Of a stretch of 64,000 bases of DNA, positions 1 to 11,210 are shown piece after piece. The DNA comes from Cranoglanis bouderius (Eukaryota; Chordata; Actinopteri; Siluriformes; Cranoglanididae). The notes below the pieces were generated by a model that saw nothing but the letters and a program-made list of their open reading frames with translations, ran no database searches and was not told the origin of the DNA. The position numbers and the translations under genes are program-made. Numbering within the stretch: the stretch's first letter is position 1; each line of letters begins with the position of its first letter. The stretch is from contig CM042558.1 of NCBI GenBank assembly GCA_023630585.1, positions 16,179,800 through 16,243,799 on the forward strand, written 5' to 3'.

Positions 1-228
1 AAATCATCCTTTCTCACTCATTTTCTTTATTAGGGTAGATTTGTGTAACATTATATTTTGTAGTCTCTTTCATTTTCATGCAGCTTTCATTCACAGAAAA
101 CACGAATCCTGTATTCATAATGCATTCTAAATGTGTTTATAACGTGTTAAATAGTGTACACAGTACCTAATTATGACTGGAATGAACCTCCATAAATGCG
201 TATAAGTGCTTACATGCATTGCATATAA

Positions 229-1035
229 CAATTCAAGGAAAATAATCAACAGCAGGATGGCCTGTTGTGGCCCGACATGAAGCAGAGTTACTGTACATCC
301 TGAAGTGTTTCCTTCCTCTTATACCATGAATTTGTGAACACTAACTTTATTTTAAGTATTTAAAGAATGACACGTTGTGTTTTTAATCCATTTATCGTTA
401 CGTTTAAACCTTTCTCACAGTACACTGCCATCGACTTATCGGACATTTTCATTCAGTATAAACAAATGAATCATTTTATTGCCACTAGTCTGTTATACAA
501 TTAGTCAGGACACTGTTGGGTTTCTGTATGTAGAGTATCGTGACTCTGTGTTTAGCTGCTGGTGAGCAGGGCGATGGGGAAAGGGGAGGGGTGTGAGCCC
601 ACTGCTGGACAAACAATTCACACCTCTCCACAATAACATTGGTATAGAGGTCAAACGAATAGCAAAACTAAAGCTTTTTTGATAGTAAAACACCATATAC
701 AACTGCCACAATAAAATTATAACATTTCTAATCCTGTTATAACATAAGTGATAACATTCGGTCCTCTCGCGTCGGTTACTGTCTGATTACAGCTTTAACT
801 CTGGCTGTAAACAAAGTGCTGATACCGGAGGCTCCTTCCATAAATGCGAAATAAACCTCTCCTTACACAAAGCCTCACCATATAACCTCGCACACACATT
901 TTGTAACCCGTTTACGTGGAGCATCTGCCATACAAGTCCCCGTGAATGAGCCGTCACTATGGAAACAGTAACACAGAAAATGAATCAACAGCTTCTGACC
1001 AATCAGAATTCAGGACTCATCAGCACTGTGGTATA
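229..1035 (+). repeat. Dispersed repeat family, copy A
   Basis: Shares with copies at 4.13, 9.23, 26.35, 45.49 and 60.81 kb an ordered series of blocks: GAAAATAATCAACAGC, CGACATGAAGC, ACATCCTGAAGTG, AATCCATTTAT, GAGGCTCCTTCCATAAATG, CCAATCAGAATTCAG and GTGGTATAAT at the end. It looks like a non-autonomous DNA element of about 0.6-0.8 kb. I do not recognise a named family. Confidence 0.6.
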
Positions 1036-1373
1036 ATATCTGTTCATAGAAAAACATTGTGCACACAAATGCACTATAACACCCTGATTGTAGCACTGTA
1101 ATGATTATTGTAGTATCGTGTGTTACTCCGCATTAGAACGTTAATCTCAGTTTGAACAGTTTATGAACAGTTAAGTATCCTGACATTATAAAGTCATATA
1201 GTACTCATGCTTTATGAATTGTTGCATGTAACCATAACTACTCAAGTATAATGATTTATGAGCAATTGCAATCATATAAGGTATGATGGATGCTTAAGTA
1301 ATATGTTATAAATGCATGTAGTGCATTATGAAATCAGAGTTCATAGGAAGTTTTATAAATAGCACACTGCACA

Positions 1374-1400
1374 CTAACCCTAACCCTAACCCTAACCCTA
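1374..1400 (+). repeat. Interstitial telomere-like (CCCTAA)n
   Basis: About four and a half perfect copies of CCCTAA, the vertebrate telomere hexamer, inside single-copy-looking intron DNA. It is short, so it may be chance expansion or a repair scar. Confidence 0.85.
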
Positions 1401-3146
1401 GCACACACAAAAATTCAGAGTGGTTTAAGAGGATGGCAGCCATGTATAATACAAGAAAAAAAAAAAAAAAAGTAATAAATATATAATTAAATAAAGTAAA
1501 AATAAAATAGATGTAACCTTTCATTGTGGGTTTTAAAAAGCCGCTTTAGGACTAGGCTCCTGGATCTCAAACAAAACTTGAACAGAAATATATGAGATGG
1601 CCAACATCATTTAAAATTAATGTTAAGATAAAAAAAAGCAAGAAAGATGGATGTGGGAAAAAAAGAAACTAGGACGGGACTAGTGTTAAAGACTGGTAAA
1701 AAATAAAATAAAACACTTTAAGTTTTGAACTGAGAAAAGGAAACATGATCTTTAAAGGGATTTTCTTATAATGAAACTTTTTTTTTTTCATCTGTCTCCG
1801 AGACCTTGAAGTCAAATATGCACACACAGTCAAACGCGGTCCCAGATCAAATTTCTGAGGCTGACATACAGTACGTCTTTGAAGCTGCTCTCAGATCTCT
1901 CTTTGCTTTAATAAGCGCTAAAGCTGCCACTCGTTGGATGTACTGTAACACACCCCGAATTATATTCCATTGTGAGAAAGGGACATTAATATTACAGCGA
2001 AATCCTGCTCTTCAGAGAAAGATCACGGAACCCCAGTACCGAGGAATGATGCTGGCGTTGCGCTGCTTCTTCTCTTATCACACCTGCCAGGTTTCCCTCA
2101 GGTACAGGCTGATCACTTGTACCAGACACTATCACGAATCGTTCCTGACTTCTTGTTGCGTTTATTCAATTTCCTCTCCGATTGGCTGAGGGGTTTATTG
2201 ATTTGTCTGTTCTAGCCGCTAGAGAGGAATAGTGCATGTGGGATAGACTGGACTTTCCATGTGCGAGCCAGTTCAGTGTTCTCACGTAGGCGGATTTGTG
2301 ACAGGTGAAGAACTAAACGCCTATTTTATCACGAGTTCATTTGTTCGTACATATGGTGCCATGAAATGCTATCCCCATGACTCTTTCAGGCTTTAGATCT
2401 GATTTGAAGAACTATATGACATCAGGCAGAGTCATAACAGATTTTCAGGGTCTCATATTACAACGAAAAAAGGATCCAGAAGCTGTTTTACAGACTTGAA
2501 AGTGGACAAAGCTTTGTCTCGGCTATGTGTAAATTCGGAACAAAACGAAACAGCGCTAGACAAGCAGTGCTGAAAAAAGAGTGCAAGAAATGATTTTTAA
2601 AAAGGGAGGAGAAAAAGGCTTGTGTGTCAAAAACGACGAGTTCTTTAGAAACCAAGCAGGCTTATGTAATTCGCATGAAACATATGGCACGGCAGAAACA
2701 GTGCAAATGACCATGACACCTTCCTCTAGTCCAACATCCTCCTGCTCCACCAAACACAAAGCATGGATTGTTGTTAGAATAGAATAGAATAGAATAACAA
2801 CACAATAACAACAGAATAGAAAAGCAATTCATGTAATAGAATAGAATAGATTCATTTAATATAATAGAATATAATATAGCAGAACAGAACTGAATAGAAT
2901 ATCAACAGAAAATAATAGAATATTAAAGAATATACTACACTATATATATTATATAACTACACAAATGGATCCATGTAATAGAATAACAGAATAAAATTGT
3001 AGAGGGATTCCTTGAATAGAATAACAATAGAATAGAAAAGTGGTTCATTTAGTAGAATAAAATGTGACGTATAGAATAGAAAGGGAGTTCAATTAATCAA
3101 AGAATAGGAAAATATTTGTTTAATAGATTAAACTTGAATAGAGTGA

Positions 3147-3204
<58 letters not shown>
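3147..3204 (+). repeat. (AAT)n microsatellite
   Basis: About 19 uninterrupted AAT units inside the AATAG array. Confidence 0.9.
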
Positions 3205-3205
<1 letters not shown>

Positions 3206-3280
3206 ATAGAAGAACATCAGCAATAGAATAGAAAAGGGATTAATAGAATAGAAAGGGGGTTCAACTGATACTAAAATATA

Positions 3281-3285
<5 letters not shown>

Positions 3286-3331
<46 letters not shown>
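3286..3331. repeat. (TA)n microsatellite
   Basis: About 23 TA units; self-complementary and able to form cruciforms. Confidence 0.9.
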
Positions 3332-3334
<3 letters not shown>

Positions 3335-3789
3335 CAATACTAAATGAAATTAAACTATATTAACTAAACTAGAATAGAATGAAAAAGAAATAGAATAGAA
3401 AAAGTGAATAAAACAGAATAGAATAAAGGGATTAATTTAATAATAGTATAGAATAGAAAATATATATTAGAATAGAATAGAATAGAATAGTGTAGAATAG
3501 AATAGAAAAAGTGATCAATATAATAGAAAATATGCACTTAACAGACTAAACTAGAATAAACTAGAATAGAATTTAATAAAATAATAATCAATAGAATACA
3601 CACTACTTTGTGTGTAGTGTAGGAAGTGGTTTATAGTGAAGTGAGGGAGGAATGCTGTGGTAATGGAGTGATCTCAGAGTGTCTCAGAGACTCTGTGTGT
3701 AAGTGGAGGATATCTGGATATTTTATGTGTTTAAAACACAGATTCCTCAGGTATATGTGTGGCAGCCTGGGAAACCCTTCACATGTATT

Positions 3790-3791
<2 letters not shown>

Positions 3792-3849
<58 letters not shown>
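3792..3849 (+). repeat. (CT)n microsatellite at SYNPR splice acceptor
   Basis: About 29 CT units running directly into CGCAG of the SYNPR acceptor, so the repeat is itself the polypyrimidine tract. Confidence 0.93.
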
Positions 3850-3852
<3 letters not shown>

Positions 3853-3853
3853 G

Positions 3854-4052
3854 GCTGAATCAGGTGACCTTCAACGTGCCTACATGTGAAGGCAGACAGC
3901 AGGAGGAGCTCCACCTGGACGGAGACTTTTCTTCCTCCGCAGAGTTCTTCGTCACTATCGCCGTCTTCGCCTTTCTCTACTCACTGTTCGCCACCGTGGT
4001 CTACATCTTCTACCAGAACAAGTACAGAGAGAACAACCGCGGCCCTTTTATC
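3854..4052 (+). CDS. SYNPR: SYNPR exon: loop 1 end and TM2
   Basis: The acceptor is CGCAG at 3853 and the donor GTAAGA at 4053. The first base completes a split codon, and the exon ends in phase 0 after GPFI. The pyrimidine tract of the acceptor is a (CT)n microsatellite that reaches to within 4 bases of the exon. Confidence 0.93.
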
Positions 4053-4848
4053 GTAAGAAGAAAAAAAAAACGCTTCATATCAGTGTACCTGTTCAATATG
4101 TGTGTCATGTAAGTCATAAAACATACGGGGTTATGCTGTTGTAGGAAAATAATCAACAACTGGGCGATGTCATGCGGCCCGACACGAAGCGGAATTATTG
4201 TTACCACCCTGTAGTTGAGCAGTTATTTTCCAATAACAGCACATCCTGAAGTACAACTGCAATTTGATCAACATTGCATTTTTTTTATTTTTTTTTTTTT
4301 TTATTAAAGAATGACACCTAGTACTTTTTATCCATTAATAGTTATGGGAAAAGGTAGTTCCTATTATCAGTTGTGTTATAGCAGCTATAAACAGTTGTTC
4401 CCTCACCAGCATCTCATTTTTTTCTCGCTCTTTAAGTTACTAAGACAAAAAAAGTGTAGCTTGTCATGTTACAAAAACAAACAAACAAGCAAACAAACAA
4501 ACAAAAAAACACCTCTGTCCTGATAACCAAAGCACTGAAACTGGAGAATCCTTCCATAAATGTTAAATAAACGTGTCCTTAATTTATATTAATATAATAT
4601 ATCTATTATTATTATTACTATTATTATTAATCTTAGATTGTTACTATAGAAACAATAACATATTAGAAGTTGAGCTTGTTGTCAGAGCTGCTGTTATAGA
4701 AAATTAATCAACACCTTCTGACCAGATCAGAATCAAAATTTTAACCCTTTATCATCCCTGTTTTACAGTTTCATGAATCCTTAACATTGTACCTCTTATA
4801 TTTAAATGCATTGAAATCACTAGAACTAGATTTCAGCATTAGCTGTAC

Positions 4849-4895
<47 letters not shown>

Positions 4896-7475
4896 AATGA
4901 TACAACATTCTAAGTTTTGCCACTGGATTAACAGCTAATTAGTTAATTATTTAACCTGCTGTTGGCTTAAAACTTGTTCCTCATTAGCATGATGTATGTG
5001 TGTACTTGAACAATAATCTCCTAGGAGACCCAGCGGCGAAATTAGAAATAGGTTTAGAAATAGAAATAGGTTTCTATTTGTACGAAGCTCTCCTGTAGTG
5101 AAGTGGAAAAGTCAGACTGGGCTTTGCAGGCTGCTTATGCCTTCATTTGAATTACAGTGTATTCTCATTATACTCGTATGCAGGTGAAACGAAGCTTAAT
5201 TGAACGTATGTGAGAACGGAGGAGAATGTAGCAGCACCCAATGCAAGAAATAAAGCCAAGATAAAGAAGAGTTTGTGTTATAAAGTTCACTTCAATCCAG
5301 CTGTGTTTGTACAGGACTTCATAGTGACGGTGGTCTTCTCCTTCATGTGGCTGGTGGGTTCGTCTGCCTGGGCCAAAGCTCTGTCAGACGTGAAGGTGGC
5401 GACGGACCCTGATGAAGTGCTTCTGCTCATGTCTGCGTGTAAAGTGCAGACCAACAAGTGTGGCTCGGTGTACGGGCCAGTGTGGTCCGGCCTCAACACC
5501 TCTGTGGTATCACTTCCATTTCCTCTTAGATCTGTGAGATGGAGACCCAGTTTCTCTGTTAATGATGGAAAAATATCTAGGAGAAATATCATTTTAAGTA
5601 GAATAAAGTCAAAAATATAATTACAGCTAAGAAATATTGCTGGCTTATACAGCTAGTCAATATACAGTGGTGTCAAACGTCTGAGAGCACAAGTGAAAAT
5701 GCTTCTGTTTTGCTTCTTTTCTAATTTAATACAACAATTTTCATTAAAAATTATATTACGGACAACGACTTGAGTAAAAAGTAGAAATATTTACATTAAT
5801 TACAAATTTTCTTAGTATTTGGTACGTCCCCTTTTTGCTTTAATGACGGTGTGCACTCGAGATGGTACGGACTCCACAAATTTGTCTAAAACCTGATGAT
5901 CAATTTTAGAGCAAATCCATTGAGTGTTGTCTAAACAGATGCTTTATAAGAGGAAAAAGCAGCTAACATGGTCAATATCACACATTTGCATACATTTAAA
6001 TGGGGCAGTGGTTAAGACGTTGGACTACTGATCAGAGGGTCATGAGTCCAAACCCCAGCAATAGTGCAGAATGTTGAATTATTTAATATTCAAGATATTG
6101 AACATTCTTTGTTTTAAATAGTTTAAAATTCAAAAGCCTTCTGTTTATTTCCAAGTTTATGTGATTGTCAATGTGCTCTCAGACTTTTGGACCCCACTAT
6201 ACCGCAGTTTATTATTATTAGTGTTGCAAAGAAATGAACAAATTACCAAATTGCATTTTTTTTTTTATTTTACTGCAACACTAACAATGTATATATACCT
6301 GATCCATTCGTACAAACACTCCTGAAGTCGTAACGTTTTATATTTCTTATATACTGTATATATTTCTTTAAATGATGCAAAATAATCAAGCTGTTGTTAC
6401 ATTATAAGACTGAGGAGTTTAAGTGTGGAATCATCCACCATTTCTTACAGTTGTCAAGTGCGTAATAATAAAAAATATTGATCGAAAAAGACAGTTTCTG
6501 CTCTACAATATGTGACATCACAAGTACATCACTGCAACCCAATGACATTTTTCCAGAAAAAAAACAACAACTTACTGACTTAACTCTAAAATATTTTAAA
6601 TTTTAATATTCACTGGTTTGTTTCTACACCCTTAGTCTGTAGTGTATGTACCGGTTTCTGCATATACTTCTTGGACAGTCATGTCAGTAAACTTAATTTG
6701 AAATTTAAATAACTAAATTATTGTTGAAATTAAAGCCGTGTCGTTGGGCTTTGTACTGTTAATATCCTTTATAATTGCTCTTATGTAATAGCCCTAAATT
6801 ACCGGTAACTGAAGTGTTTTAATCACCAGAATTTACATTCCTAAATCTTAGGAATGTTGTTTTTTTTTTTATTTAATTTTATTGTAACTGCATATTACAG
6901 AATTATGAAATGCACTTCATCTTATACATAGTGTAATAAGGTCCATATGCTATAAACACTTTCACTTATTTGAAGCAATGTCTTAATGAGCCATGTCAAA
7001 ATGTGCAGAAATAATCAATCTGAATGGTAGAGAGCATTCCTCCTTTCACGTGACACTGTATTTATTAAAATATCAAAGTTATGACAGTAAAGATTGAAAG
7101 TCTGGAACTTTCACACAAATTGTCAGTTGAATAATGAATAATGAATCACTCATCCTGTGTTGTGCGTTTCACTCTATTTTCTAGGTGTTCGGCTACCTGA
7201 ACTTTGTCCTCTGGGCCGGAAACATCTGGTTTGTGTTCAAAGAGACTGGCTGGCATAAGGGTGGAGCTGCACGATACCCGACACCGGCTCCTGAAAAACA
7301 CACCACCGCGTTCAACCAGCAACCCTACAATCAACAGAACTATAACCAGGGCACATTCGACCAATCAGGAGCAAGCTTCGGAGGAACCGGAGGCTTTGGC
7401 GGAACCGGAGGCTTCGGCCAATCAGACTACAGCCAGGTGGGGAGTTACACCTCAAGTGGGCCAGCGTCCTACTGA
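3854..7475 (+). CDS. SYNPR: Synaptoporin, 3' part (three last coding exons)
   Basis: Synaptoporin is a four-pass synaptic-vesicle membrane protein of the synaptophysin (MARVEL) family. Coding pieces are 3854-4052, 5315-5506 and 7185-7475, joined in continuous phase, giving about 226 C-terminal residues; the N-terminus and TM1 exons lie upstream of the window. Visible are the first intravesicular loop end (VTFNVPTCEG), TM2 (FFVTIAVFAFLYSLFATVVY), the cytoplasmic YQNKYRENNRGP, TM3 (DFIVTVVFSFMWLVGSSAWA), the second loop with two cysteines (SACK, NKCG), TM4 (NFVLWAGNIWFVFKETGW) and a cytoplasmic tail rich in Gln, Tyr and Gly. The tail start (PEKHTTAFNQQPYNQQNY) resembles synaptoporin rather than synaptophysin, whose tail is a longer YGPQG-type repeat. 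The assignment comes from recalled family sequence; synteny with THOC7 and ATXN7 supports it. Confidence 0.93.
4132..4745 (+). repeat. Dispersed repeat family, copy B (SYNPR intron)
   Basis: Block order matches copy A: TGTAGGAAAATAATCAACAA, GGCCCGACACGAAGCGGA, TTTTCCAATAACAGCACATC, ATGACACCTAGTACTTTTTA, GGAGAATCCTTCCATAAATG and AATCAACACCTTCTGACC. The early part contains an imperfect inverted repeat (GGAAAATAATC with TTATTTTCC). A (TTA)n run follows at 4849-4894. Confidence 0.65.
5315..5506 (+). CDS. SYNPR: SYNPR exon: TM3 and second intravesicular loop
   Basis: Exactly 64 codons in phase 0, from DFIVTVV to GLNTSV, flanked by TACAG and GTATCA. The loop carries two cysteines, in ACKVQTNKC, at positions where the family has them. 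Confidence 0.93.
5665..6199. mobile_element. Tc1/mariner remnant with TIRs (SYNPR intron)
   Basis: The ends are inverted: CAGTGGTGTCAAACGTCTGA at the left and GACTTTTGGACCCCACTA at the right, with CTGAGAGCAC matching GTGCTCTCAG and TA at both flanks. The interior GTCCCCTTTTTGCTTTAATG and GATGGTACGGACTCCACAAA resemble the reverse strand of the Tc1 transposase start region. It is a short, internally deleted, non-coding copy, and a SINE-like piece lies within it. Confidence 0.7.
5996..6062 (+). repeat. tRNA-derived SINE-like fragment
   Basis: GGCAGTGGTTAAGACGTTGG followed by ACTACTGATCAGAGGGTCAT and GAGTCCAAACCCC has A-box and B-box-like spacing of a tRNA-derived SINE head. The same phrase (GGACTACTGATCAGAAGG) occurs on the other strand near 14.3 kb, showing it is dispersed. 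Confidence 0.5.
7185..7475 (+). CDS. SYNPR: SYNPR last coding exon: TM4 and cytoplasmic tail
   Basis: The acceptor is TTTTCTAG at 7184. It codes for 96 residues plus TGA at 7473. TM4 (VFGYLNFVLWAGNIWFVF) is followed by a tail with FNQQPYNQQNYNQ and two near-identical GGTGGFG repeats. The reading frame starts with Val completing NTSV-VFGYLN. Confidence 0.93.
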   Translation: MFGYLNFVLWAGNIWFVFKETGWHKGGAARYPTPAPEKHTTAFNQQPYNQQNYNQGTFDQSGASFGGTGGFGGTGGFGQSDYSQVGSYTSSGPASY

Positions 7476-9125
7476 CCACACACCATTTCATCTTCCAATC
7501 ACACACGAGCTAATCGTAGGGGCGGGGGACAATTTAAAGGGCAAAGGGTAAGAATCGGGTACTATCAAATTCTCTTATTTTAGGATATAAAGGTGGTACA
7601 CAATGATGTGTTTACTATTTTTTAAAAAAAACAGAAGTTATGCCAGTTTTTTTTTTTTTTTTGTCTTTTAAAAATTACTCATGGAAGTGATTAGTTGTTT
7701 TTAAATTCATCTGAAGATATAAGTGGTCTGAAGGTTCCTTTAAGGCTTCTTCAGAACTGTAGAGTTTTTTTGATGTCAGAAAGGGTTCCAAATAAAAAGC
7801 TTAACTACCCAAAGCATCTTTGAAGAACCTTGAGTTTCACATACACAAAAGTAAAGGTGCCAGAGAATGGTTCTTTAGAGCAATGCTGTAGAAGAACCTT
7901 TGGTTTCCTTGAGAAGATTGTGACTGATGGCTCTTTAACCATTTTTGTTGGTGACACAGAGAACTAAAACATTTTTCCCACCATAAATGTTACCATTAGT
8001 AACCATGCAGCAACCGAAATGGCTTAAAAAAAAAAAAAAAAAGGACGGAAAGATTCCTTAGGGAACCTCAACAAGAATTTTTGGTTACTCAAAAGAATGG
8101 TTTCACGCTAAAGAAACTTTTAGAGGTGTACAGAGTGATGGGAGTTCCTAAAAAGAGATGTGGGTTAATCAAGAGAAACACTTTTAGAAAAAAAAAAAGA
8201 TTAAGGATTAACATGAAGTTATAGGGTTCTACACTGAACCTTTAAGGGTTCCTCTAGAGGGACAACCAAAGGGTTTTAGATTTATTATCCATATTTCAGA
8301 CCCCATAATATAGTGCTTGTGGGTTTTTTGTTTTTTTTTGTGTGTGTGTGTTTTGTGCTCTTTTCTTTATAACAGTTTTATAGGGGGGGAAACCCCTCAG
8401 TGTATATTCCTGTACCCTTTTCAGTTTTCTATATTGTGTTGACTTGATGCATGAAGATGTGCTGCTGAAGAATATTAATAAAATAAAGCCAACAAATATA
8501 ACAGAATGCAGACAAATTCATATTAAGTTGAAATGAACCTCTAAATGACATACGTGTATATATACAGTTGTTAGAATTTAAGAAAATATATATATATTAT
8601 TAGCAGTTTCTTCCTGGTTTTAAGTCTTTAAAGAGCTTAAAGTTGTTTTGACATCAGCACTGAGTTTGATCGACATTTTCTCGGCTGTAGCAGTTGGCTG
8701 AGATATAGAGACGTGAGATGGGATACAATTGTGTGTCAATACTGTTGTTCGCATGCATGCAATACACGTTCCATCAAGTCTAGTGCACATCTATTGCTGT
8801 TGATCTATATTTCAGATTCTCTTTTCTCTTCTCCCTGATTTTCACACACACACTGTTCTCTGTACTAAATGGATATTATTTAATGAAAAAAAAAAATCAT
8901 TGGAAAAAAAAGAAATTAACTAATAAGATAATTGCAAAGCATGACATTTAAAAAAAAGAAAATAAGAAATGTATTATTTATTATTCAATTCACATATGCT
9001 GCTTGCTCTAATGTGTGTTGTCTTTTTAAAGTTTTTGTGTCTATATTCATTTTTTTGTAATTAATCCCATGGTGTGAATGGTACTGTTGTGCATTTTGAG
9101 TAATGCTAATAAAGATTGTGTACAG
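7476..9125 (+). other. SYNPR: SYNPR 3' UTR and flank
   Basis: Follows the SYNPR stop. Overlapping AATAAA signals lie at 8477-8487 and another at 9108-9113, so the 3' UTR is probably 1.0 to 1.65 kb. Between about 7690 and 8280 the sequence holds many degenerate copies of a GGTTC/GAACC type motif (AAGAACCTT, GGTTCC), the same repeat type as at 12.6-12.95 and 14.4-14.57 kb. The exact 3' end is inferred. Confidence 0.6.
8477..8487 (+). promoter_or_regulatory. Overlapping polyadenylation signals of SYNPR
   Basis: Two overlapping AATAAA hexamers about 1 kb after the SYNPR stop. A further AATAAA at 9108 is an alternative. Confidence 0.5.
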
Positions 9126-9226
9126 AGCCAGAGTAAGATAGTCTTCTTACAGAAATGGACAACAATGGTATGGTGTGATGCGACCCAAAGTCAAGTAGGG
9201 TCACTGCTACTACACCTACTACTGCA

Positions 9227-9545
9227 ATCTGCCAATGCTATAATTATTTTTTTATTTTTTTTTTTCATTATTAAACATTTATTGAATTATTTACTTTTTA
9301 TCCATTTATAGTTATTCTAATGTTGTGGAAGATCTGTGAAAGAAATTAGTTCCTGTTATCACTTACATTATAGCAGTTCCCTCACCAGCCTCTTTTTTTC
9401 TGTCTATGGAAGAAAAAATCTAATATGACCAAAAAAAAAAAATGAATGCTGAAAAAAATTCATGGTACCAGAAGACTTTCCCGTGGTGGAAAACATAGTT
9501 ACAGCTTTGCTTCTTACACTGGAGACTCCTTCTGAAAAATGCTAA
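9227..9545 (+). repeat. Dispersed repeat family, copy C (partial)
   Basis: Retains the middle blocks of the family: ATCCATTTATAGTTATTC, TGTTGTGGAAGATCTG, TATCACTTACATTATAGCAG, CCTCACCAGCCTC and GGAGACTCCTTCTG. The ends are missing. Confidence 0.55.
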
Positions 9546-9683
9546 ATAACCACCCCCTTGCCAAAAAAAAAAAAAAAAAAAAAAAACATTCACCATATCA
9601 ACAGTTACACACATTTTAACATTCACATGTTTTTATGTAGTGCATTTGCCCCGGATGTAAGTTGCTACAATGTGTGTGTCTGT

Positions 9684-9686
<3 letters not shown>

Positions 9687-9748
<62 letters not shown>
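9687..9748. repeat. (TA)n microsatellite
   Basis: About 31 TA units that abut the TA target site of the transposon remnant beginning at 9749, consistent with Tc1 insertion into a TA run. Confidence 0.9.
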
Positions 9749-9753
<5 letters not shown>

Positions 9754-10281
9754 GTGCAAAAGTTTTAGGCACATGCAATGCAAAGAAATGCTGTAGAGCA
9801 AAGATGCCTTCAAAATAATGAAATTAAATGTTTCTACATTTAAAAAAAATACAGTAAAGAGCAGTAAACAGTAGTAAATGAAACAAAGTCAATATTTGGC
9901 ATGACAAAAAAAATTAAATTAAAGTTAAAATAGTAGTCTCCGGTACAATTAGTGCAATTTTATAAGGAAATGAGCTGGTAAGTTTTATTGAGCATCTTGC
10001 AGAACCAGACACAGTTCTTCTGGACACTTTGACTTTCGCACTCGCTTCTTATTTTTGCAGCAAAACCCAGCAGCCTTCATTGTGTTTTTTGTCTGAAAAG
10101 TGTCCTTAATGACATACAAACATTTATCTGTAACATTTAATTTTGTGCTAGAAAACTAATGTTTGGGAATCTAAAATGTTTTTTGTACTGACTTGATAAT
10201 GTAGAAGTCGTAAAATAAAAAATGTATAACAAAGTTTGTACTAAAAAAAAAATAGGGTGCCCAAAATTTTGCACAGTACTG
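9749..10281. mobile_element. Tc1-like miniature element
   Basis: The left end GTACTGTGCAAAAGTTTTAG and right end AAAATTTTGCACAGTACTG are inverted copies, flanked by TA on both sides. The interior has no open frame with transposase motifs. It is bordered by AT/TG microsatellites. Confidence 0.75.
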
Positions 10282-10310
10282 TATATATATATACATATAT
10301 GTTATACACA

Positions 10311-10314
<4 letters not shown>

Positions 10315-10342
<28 letters not shown>
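10315..10342 (+). repeat. (TG)n microsatellite
   Basis: About 14 TG units between two Tc1-type fragments. Confidence 0.85.
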
Positions 10343-10345
<3 letters not shown>

Positions 10346-10346
<1 letters not shown>

Positions 10347-10700
10347 ACAGTGGTGCTTGAAAGTTTGTGATCATTTTCTAAATTTCTGAATAAATATGAC
10401 CTAACACATCATCGGAACCCAATTATTGTTCAGTGCTCTCCTGATGGTGGACTCATGAACATTAGCCAATGTGAGAGAGGCCTTTATTTGCTTTGAAGTT
10501 ACCACGGGTTCCTTTGTGACCTCGTGGACTATTATACGTTTTGCTCATAGAGTGATCTTTGTTGGTCGACCACTCCTGGGGAGGGTAACAATGGTCTTGA
10601 ATTTCCTCCATTTGTACACAACCTGTCTGATTGTGGATTGATGGAGTCCAAACTCGTTAGAGATTCATAACATTAATAGCAACTATTCTGGATTTCCTTA
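10346..10700 (-). mobile_element. Tc1-like fragment
   Basis: It begins CAGTGGTGCTTGAAAGTTTG, a typical end of a fish Tc1 family. The downstream GATCTTTGTTGGTCGACCAC, TCCTGGGGAGGGTAACAATG and TTTCCTCCATTTGTACACAA belong to the body of that family. The other end and most of the transposase are missing. Confidence 0.6.
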
Positions 10701-11210
10701 TTAGAGTATACCAGTGTATCGCCACACCTCTATTGTGTGTAAAGCTGATGTACCCTTTTACCCACTTTTTAAGCTACCTAAACGTTTAGCGTACATCTTT
10801 TTTTTAAAATAGAAAGTTCTCTCCAGCAGGAGACTTGTGTTCAGTTTACACCTCCACACTGAAGGTTGAGCTGAGCACCCTGGGCAGTTATTGACTGTTG
10901 TGCCTCCACACCGTTTTCACATTGTGTCCACATTTATTTTCTCATTTGATTCCATACTGTGAGCTGGATAACACCTCCACATTCAACTCTACACTGTTCT
11001 CTAACTCAGAAAGAAAACATTTTCACCTTCATATACATCTGGCAATCCATCAGAACTCATGGGTGTTTGACTGTTATTAAGATAAATGTGTAAATGTGCC
11101 ATAATGCTAGTTCTGTCCTTTTATGCATTCTAATAATGAAGTGATTTTGGATTCATTTAAAACGACGAGTTAGTGAGTCACAAAACAAGGTACAACCCCT
11201 AAACCAGTAA

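Larger units (their letters stand above)
2770..3600 (+). repeat. Degenerate AATAG/AATAGA array
   Basis: Roughly 800 bp in which AATAG or TAGAATAGAA recurs every 5 to 10 bases with irregular spacers. Embedded in it are a perfect (AAT)n run near 3147-3204 and (TA)n at 3286-3331. Strongly purine-rich on this strand. Confidence 0.8.
1..3853. other. SYNPR intron sequence, repeat-rich
   Basis: No exon of SYNPR or any other gene was recognised here; the upstream SYNPR exon (TM1 and loop 1) must lie before the window. It holds a copy of a dispersed repeat (about 229-1035), a short telomere-like repeat (1374-1400), the AATAG array (2770-3600) and two microsatellites. An open frame at 1806-2189 has no recognisable homology and is not called. 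Confidence 0.7.

Noticed and set aside
5996..6062. Possible functional tRNA gene
   Set aside because: A- and B-box-like motifs are present but no cloverleaf with proper acceptor stem can be drawn, and the phrase recurs at 14.3 kb; it is SINE-like.
7204..7551. 115-codon plus-strand frame overlapping the SYNPR last exon
   Set aside because: Alternate frame of the SYNPR exon; the real frame has TM4 and the family tail.
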